DNA from: Opitutia bacterium
Lineage (GTDB): Bacteria > Verrucomicrobiota > Verrucomicrobiia > Opitutales > Opitutaceae
NCBI GenBank assembly: GCA_947475065.1
Contig: CANJLB010000013.1
Location: 1-64,000 of the forward strand
Direction of reading: 5' to 3'
Length of the DNA: 64,000 bases
In this document: piece after piece, positions 61,101 through 64,000 of the stretch
Layout: each line of letters starts with the position of its first letter
Numbering within the stretch: position 1 is the stretch's first letter
Program-made: the position numbers and the translations under genes
Notes under the pieces: generated by a model
Told to the model about the DNA's origin: nothing
Databases searched by the model: none
Seen by the model: the letters and a program-made list of their open reading frames with translations, nothing else

Positions 61101-62173
61101 TGCGGGTGACCGGCGCGGAGCTGGCCACCGTGGTCGCGCCCGGCGGCTCGCTGCTCACCACGGTCGAACTGCGGCTCGACGTGCTGGAGAAAAGCACCCT
61201 CAAGGTGCGGCTGCCGGAAGGCGCGCGACTGTTCACCGCGCTGGTCAACGGCGAGAGCGTCGGGATCGTCCGCGAGGGCCCGGCGTATCTCTTTTACGTG
61301 GTCCCTGGCAACGGGGCGGCGCGCGCCACCGCCGTGCACCTCGTCTATAGCACGCCCGCCCGGCCCGACGCCAAAGTCGAGCTGCTCGGCCCCAGCCTTG
61401 AAGGCGTGCCGCTGGAAAATGTCGCATGGCATGTCATCCTCCCGCCCGGCCACGAGCTGGCCGGCTACACGGGCGGACTGCAACTGACGGACGCGGCCGG
61501 CGAGCCGCTCCCAGCGCAAGACTATCAGGCGCTGGTCCGCAACAACCGCAGCCAGGAGGCGCAGCGCGCCACCGCCCTCCTCCAACAGGCCGGCTCCTAC
61601 CTCCAGCGCGGCGACCAGCAGCAGGCCGGCGAGGCGCTGGCCCGCGTCTCCAACGCCGGCGCGCTCGACGCCGCGTCGAACGAGGACGCCCGGGTGCAGC
61701 TCCGCACCCTCCGCACGGAGCAGGCGGTGCTCGGCCTCAACACCCGCCGCCAGCGCCTCTATCTCGACAACAACGCGGACGGCACCGTCCGCAACACCCA
61801 GCTCGAACAGGCCGCCAACCTCAACCCGCTCATGAAAGGCCAGGCCAACTACGACCCCGCGCAACGCGAACAGCTGCTCATGGGCAACACCGCCGAGGAA
61901 AATTCCGCCCTGCGCGGCATCGCCGGCCGGCTCGTGGACCAGCAGCTCGCCGCCGAGCCCACGCCCGGAGCAATTGACGTGACCCTCGCGGGCCGCGGCC
62001 GCGTGCTCACGTTCACCCGTACGCTCCAGGTGGACGGCAACGCGCCGCTGGTTCTAAACCTGAGAGTAGGTGCAGTCAGCCGCACGAGCACAGGCTGGAT
62101 CGCGCTCGTGCTCGTCGCGGTGGCGTTGCTGGGCACCCTCGCTTTCTCCCGCCGCAGACCGGCCGTGGCGTGA
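55112..62173 (+). CDS. Very large envelope protein of two similar beta-rich halves
   Basis: A 2353-residue protein. After a cytoplasmic N-terminus a signal-like helix (AALLAAMLLAGTTGALAAGG) lies near residues 45-60. Residues 60-1085 are beta-rich and extracytoplasmic. Five membrane helices cluster at about 1090-1250 (IGLLLLLAALAGLLLRARAG; AVVFFWGVAALLLLLFWLPG). A second signal-like helix at about 1278-1303 starts another beta-rich region of about 1000 residues, and a last helix at 2325-2344 ends in RRRPAVA. The halves share motifs, e.g. KALRLTLPDGVKLWDTTVDN and STLKVRLPEGARLFTALVNG, so the gene looks like a fused duplication. No enzymatic motif was found. It starts 48 bp after the vWA gene and presumably works with it. 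Confidence 0.75.
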   Translation: MNFMKIGTQSEKTHPQDATGGANQPRPRLLRAGCVPPARRAALLAAMLLAGTTGALAAGGDVRSAGTLTPEGGAIVITAQGTPAPVPVFFSATAEMTLNAGPDEITGEARVTLRLVQGRPEVLSLGLTGDGEVTEVTGAGLRDWAVRRDPAGKRFLDLRPALPAATGATAASLPAPALSFTIRTRLAKPPVPGKAVPLLLAPGAAVGFSAKVTVQGDPTMDVRVTSATGLLPIGESGAPGQFYTTGEGRLELALARRGAAAADIELAGAQLTGRVREAAGSVDFTLRGTLTVRKAGARLRLLSGLAAPSEAAAGDGWHVELAGTENNTPAYDLVGERTGTLPVTLGFAATATENGDWHMVNFRMPAGAAVPMRLEGLDDTVEFDQTGPVVPAATAAGWQGYLPGDGTALLAWRHTRKAAEGALFFTSSEQTDVRVGAGLLRQASLISFRILQGKLTEVRLTLDGPGEILAVEGALVAGWQVLPGEKTRTLAVRLSRPFEGEGQLVVRSQAALGSFPVTAVPLRLTPEGAVRHSGYVRVANAGAVRLEVTNTEGLMQLAPEQFPGGAAEAGARQIFVYRFPAASYAYQIAAGQILPEVGVSQVVTYELGETDRVINADLELDVREAPLRDWTLEIPADYAVVGVAGNGVTDHALETQVIDGRRALKLLFAQPAQGRILLRLRLEKNQPAAAGDWTLPPLVYPGAKTVRGHIGAVATPGYRIVPAAAGVTQLTEVPLGYFPRQTAGLQQAWRLRDTAWTAPLRVEARGQSVQADVFHLYSLDEGVVHGSVLINYFVVGAPATEWRVEVPAGAGKIEVTGQNVQRGTERREGTQLVVALAQPVLGAATLLVTFEEPMPAAGGTFRPGEVRPIGVQGERGYVQVVSPLQVKLTSTAEGLLKLEPLELPTEFRLLSVAPSLAAYQYAGRPFRLELNVTWYQPAETVDQVVDFARLTSQVARDGQVKTVVQFYVKTRGRKALRLTLPDGVKLWDTTVDNEAVSARSDGAQTLVPLPARLNPNDPVAVTLRLGHTAATGSRVSLRAPLLTEVPLVIGEWTVTGDKGRLLVPRGGNATLVRPTLTETGLEWLSGHAHRDIGLLLLLAALAGLLLRARAGWRLPVGLAVGGVALYFAIGLALTAQRERQPNLQQLTYAAAVVAKGEAITIEADNTVWWHAMISWWGVAVAAAGALAAGAALVRVTFGDGKVGARPAAAALLLGLGVLAQRGGAVVFFWGVAALLLLLFWLPGLVRWVVAIKDWRNRPSATPPSPPDGPEDDNGAAAAVSALLLAGCLGLALGAAPMALAQPAPAAADGTRPAQAMVQTWKISGNRLHAEAELTVRGVAGESYLLLRAPAVLTEFQGDGLRVGKVERDGQTAYYAASEKDGTLTAHIKYELPATNLAQGLPLPTGPAAVQRVTVELDQGGWEFASPMAVSVQPAAGLPDTRSGATLVLGAAGQPVITLQPKRRDLAAEKTQFVAETATLYLPGPGVVNGLARVTIRPKQGRVAALDLDVPEGFTVGDVGNGPVGEWRFDPASRRLHVAIAPAQAVAFRFDLELQRATAALPVELTLRAPRVMGADSAGGMIALGFGGDAQPEGVRAAGLSAVNAGDFDQSLLPRSAQGQPLVVLQNVFRHGDDGGQVELKIAPVAPEVRVTTRQVLSLGDDRLVLAADLGVSITRVGLFKLSFALPDGLEVEALSGPALSHWTEATEDGRRVITLHLNGRTLGEQPFALTLAGAAPAAQAAWPVPRLLLREATRQTGELLLVPEKGLRLRAADRTNVSLLDPRALGNTQAGTLAFRLLQDDWTLRVELEALEPWVTVAALQEVTLREGQTLTRLALHAKVENAAVKQLRVRLPGLGDDQTRTVHASGPAVSDLVKVAGEADLWELHFQRGIAGETDALIEFQGPATAAGRPEPITPAAFPGARQATLFVAVRGSGRLELDAAALPRGWQRADWSGVPTNLQNRGDRSVPALCFKVAEPDGPLAVTVSSHSVADALKLRVTGAELATVVAPGGSLLTTVELRLDVLEKSTLKVRLPEGARLFTALVNGESVGIVREGPAYLFYVVPGNGAARATAVHLVYSTPARPDAKVELLGPSLEGVPLENVAWHVILPPGHELAGYTGGLQLTDAAGEPLPAQDYQALVRNNRSQEAQRATALLQQAGSYLQRGDQQQAGEALARVSNAGALDAASNEDARVQLRTLRTEQAVLGLNTRRQRLYLDNNADGTVRNTQLEQAANLNPLMKGQANYDPAQREQLLMGNTAEENSALRGIAGRLVDQQLAAEPTPGAIDVTLAGRGRVLTFTRTLQVDGNAPLVLNLRVGAVSRTSTGWIALVLVAVALLGTLAFSRRRPAVA

Positions 62174-62234
62174 GCCTGAACTGCATCGCCTCGGACGACG
62201 GAGCGGTTGACCGCGTAGGGGGTGGTCCGTCGGC

Positions 62235-63173
62235 TCAAAGCTCAGAAACCGGCTTCAGGATGCCGGCGTAGCCTTCGCGGAAGGTCGGCAACGCCGGACG
62301 CCAGCCGAGGGTGCGGCGGATCTTTTCGCTGGCAATCACGCGGTCGGGCGTCGCCGCGCGGCGGCCCGACGCCACCGTGCCCGTGAAGCGCGGAGCGGGC
62401 ACCCCAAGCTGTGCGGCGAGCCAGGTGACGACCTCGGCCTTCGTCGCTGCACCGTTGTCGGCCACGTTGAAAATGTCGCCGGCCACAGCTGGCGGCGCAC
62501 TGAATCCCGCCCAGATCGCCGCGCAGATGTCGTCGCGGTGGATCAGGTTGAGGCGATGATCGCCGCAACCAGCCAGTTCCGTCGCGCCAGATCGCAACTG
62601 ATCGAGCAGATGATGCCGCTGCGGCCCGTAGATGCCAGCAAGCCGCAGGACAAGCCACCGCCCGGTCCAGCGCGCCACCAGCGTCTCGGCTGCCACGAGC
62701 AAGTCGGCCCTCTCGTTGCCCCCGACCGCCATCGCCTCGCTCACAACCGCACCGCCATCTTGTGGATAAACCGACGTGCTGCCGGTATAGATGAGCGTGC
62801 CTGACGACGGCATTCGGGCAGCTCCGACGTCGCGCTCACGCGCCGGACTGCCACGCAGGCCGCCATACTCCGCCCACGCGAGCACAGACTGCATGCCGCC
62901 GACGTAGCTGCGCCGGCAGCCATCGAGCCCGCCGCCGCCGGAGCTGACACTGTTCAAAACAAAGTCCGCGCCACCCCCGACCTGCGAGTGCCAGCCATCC
63001 TCGGCCAAATCGGCCACGACGGTCTCGATGCCCGCCGCCGCGAGCACACGCGCCTTGCCGGCATTGCGCGTGAGCGCGGTCACGCGCAGACCGCGCGCGA
63101 CCGCCTGCCGCGCTACCTCCGCCCCGACATAGCCCGCGCCGAAGACCACCAGCCGTTTACCCGAAAGGTTCAT
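62235..63173 (-). CDS. NAD(P)-dependent sugar epimerase/dehydratase-like protein
   Basis: A 312-residue extended short-chain dehydrogenase-type protein starting MNLSGKRLVVFGAGYVGAEV, a Rossmann GxGxxG-like motif (GAGYVG). IYTGSTSVYPQDGGAVV is the catalytic Ser/Thr region. The later tyrosine/lysine pair is replaced or displaced (SEAMAVGGNERADLLVAAET). LRLAGIYGPQRHHLLDQL and NLIHRDDICAAIWAG are typical of nucleotide-sugar epimerases. Some members of this branch bind NAD without a full catalytic triad. About 20 residues at GGLRGSPARERDVGAARMPS look like an insertion. Substrate is unknown. It is convergent with the giant envelope gene. Confidence 0.78.
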   Translation of the reverse strand: MNLSGKRLVVFGAGYVGAEVARQAVARGLRVTALTRNAGKARVLAAAGIETVVADLAEDGWHSQVGGGADFVLNSVSSGGGGLDGCRRSYVGGMQSVLAWAEYGGLRGSPARERDVGAARMPSSGTLIYTGSTSVYPQDGGAVVSEAMAVGGNERADLLVAAETLVARWTGRWLVLRLAGIYGPQRHHLLDQLRSGATELAGCGDHRLNLIHRDDICAAIWAGFSAPPAVAGDIFNVADNGAATKAEVVTWLAAQLGVPAPRFTGTVASGRRAATPDRVIASEKIRRTLGWRPALPTFREGYAGILKPVSEL

Positions 63174-63273
63174 CCTCTCAGTTGGCCATTAAACGCACCA
63201 AAAGGCACAGAAAATCGGTGGCGAAGCATTGAGCCAGAGATTCCACCGACGGGGAGATGCTCCCGTGTTTTGC

Positions 63274-64000
63274 TCAGTCCAGCTTGATGTCCAAGCTCCA
63301 GCGGGCCTTGAGAGCCTTCAGCTCGTCGAGCGTAAGATGCGTGACCGCGCCATGCTTGGGGCGGTCGAAGTTGGTGCCTTTGATGGCGCCGGTGTTGAAG
63401 AGGCCGAGGTTCTTGAAGGTGGTGAAGTCGGTCGTCTCGCTGAAGCCCATGTTGCCCGCGCCGTAGGCGTCATACATGAGCACATAGGTGTCGGTGCCGA
63501 GGCGTTTGAAGACGTTGGGTGCCTCGCAGGAGGTCGTCTCGGGATCCACGCGCTTCTGCACGACGGGGTAGCCGGTATTGATTTTGCCAGAGACGGAATG
63601 CTCGATGCCGGGCGTGCCGCCCTCCTTGGAAGAATAGAACAGGTGAAACTTGTCGCCGACCTTCGTGATGTCGCCGTCAATCACATGGTGCACGTTGCGC
63701 ACGTCGTCGGACAGCGGGCCGTCCGGGTAGGGAAACCAGAAGAAACGCTCGGGCTTGGTCTCCATCTTGGTGAAGGCGTCGTCGGTGTAGGCGTAGTAAA
63801 GGTCGTCCACGCCCCGGCCGATCTTCATGGTGAAATAGATCATCATTTTGCCCTTCGCTTCGTCGTAGATCGTCTGCGGTGCCCAGCAGCAGCCAACCTC
63901 GGCCAGCTCGGGGAAGGCCTTGTCGAGGCGGAGGTCCGACAGGCTCCAGTGGACGAGGTCGTAGGATTTCATCAGCACAAGCGCGCGGTTGTTGCCCCAC
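63274..64000 (-). CDS. Glycoside hydrolase family 43-like protein (5' end beyond window)
   Basis: The open frame runs in from the right edge (WGNNRALVLMKSYDLVHWSL) and ends at 63274, giving 241 residues. A five-bladed beta-propeller pattern is visible: KSYDLVHWSLSD, CCWAPQTIYDEAKGKMMIYF, HHVIDGDITKVGDKFHLFYS, SCEAPNVFKRLGTDTYVLMY and GFSETTDFTTFKNLGLFN. GDITKVGDKFHLFYS and CEAPNVF carry the acidic residues (D and E) typical of GH43 active sites. GH43 enzymes cleave arabinose or xylose side chains of plant polysaccharides, which would fit the xylonate dehydratase pathway elsewhere in the window. The N-terminus and any signal peptide are missing. Confidence 0.8.
   Translation of the reverse strand, partial: WGNNRALVLMKSYDLVHWSLSDLRLDKAFPELAEVGCCWAPQTIYDEAKGKMMIYFTMKIGRGVDDLYYAYTDDAFTKMETKPERFFWFPYPDGPLSDDVRNVHHVIDGDITKVGDKFHLFYSSKEGGTPGIEHSVSGKINTGYPVVQKRVDPETTSCEAPNVFKRLGTDTYVLMYDAYGAGNMGFSETTDFTTFKNLGLFNTGAIKGTNFDRPKHGAVTHLTLDELKALKARWSLDIKLD

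Noticed and set aside
59548-61248. Minus-strand open frame of more than 560 codons
   Set aside because: Ser/Arg/Pro-rich composition without hydrophobic or catalytic patterns; a shadow of the plus-strand gene.

Overview
The window is G+C-rich chromosomal DNA, densely packed with housekeeping genes on both strands. It most likely comes from a Verrucomicrobiota bacterium of the Opitutaceae type. The markers are a Minf_1886-family protein (a Planctomycetes/Verrucomicrobia signature family), a GreA-like protein with a very long N-terminal extension as in Chlamydiae, a DksA-like protein without its zinc cysteines, a threonyl-tRNA synthetase without a TGS domain, and an ECF sigma factor next to a giant YfbK-like von Willebrand protein. 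No rRNA, CRISPR array, intact transposase or integrase was seen. All assignments come from reading motifs and context; no database search was run.

Layout. 0-7 kb: end of a membrane protein, a PolX/PHP DNA polymerase, a secreted DUF922 protease, and a menaquinone group (DHNA-CoA thioesterase-like, MenE, MenC) with a secreted cupin. 7-10 kb: phospholipid genes pgpA and pgsA, coaD, and a primary-type sigma factor. 10-15 kb: a divergent sugar-acid locus with a GlcD-type oxidase, an FAH-family 2-keto-3-deoxy-acid dehydratase and a YjhG-type xylonate dehydratase. 15-25 kb: a CobA-HemD fusion and aspS, then thrS and cysS on the other strand. Between aspS and thrS sits a three-gene cassette (DUF350-like membrane protein, glutathionylspermidine-synthase-like ATP-grasp ligase, unknown protein). 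25-34 kb: DUF1428, hemB, GreA-like, nadK, an M16 double protease and a Fur-like regulator. 34-42 kb: queG-aroK, a YugP-type metallopeptidase, and a transglutaminase/DUF58/MoxR operon. 42-49.5 kb: pilT, lspA, DksA-like and ileS. 49.7-50.5 kb: tRNA-Glu(CUC) and tRNA-Asn(GUU) around a decayed response-regulator fragment. 50.7-62.2 kb: an ECF sigma factor, a 1239-aa vWA protein and a 2353-aa envelope protein. 62.2-64 kb: an epimerase and the end of a GH43 glycosidase.

Three things stand out. First, the three-gene cassette at 18.4-21.2 kb is bounded by a 36-bp direct repeat of the coding 3' end of thrS (one copy ends ATRALPEKKKE-stop, the other ATRALPEKKKG-stop), which looks like an insertion footprint. 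Second, short degenerate tandem arrays with a 7-9 base period, each built from its own word and often inverted, occur at nine places. Some lie in frame inside polX and menE. Third, the ECF/vWA/giant-protein locus combines an anti-sigma-like N-terminus, a prepilin-like transmembrane segment, autotransporter-type beta repeats and a metal-binding vWA domain in one protein, followed by a protein of two similar halves.

Start codons were moved downstream of the longest open frame where homology-like sequence begins later. Clear Shine-Dalgarno sites are rare; Fur is an exception.
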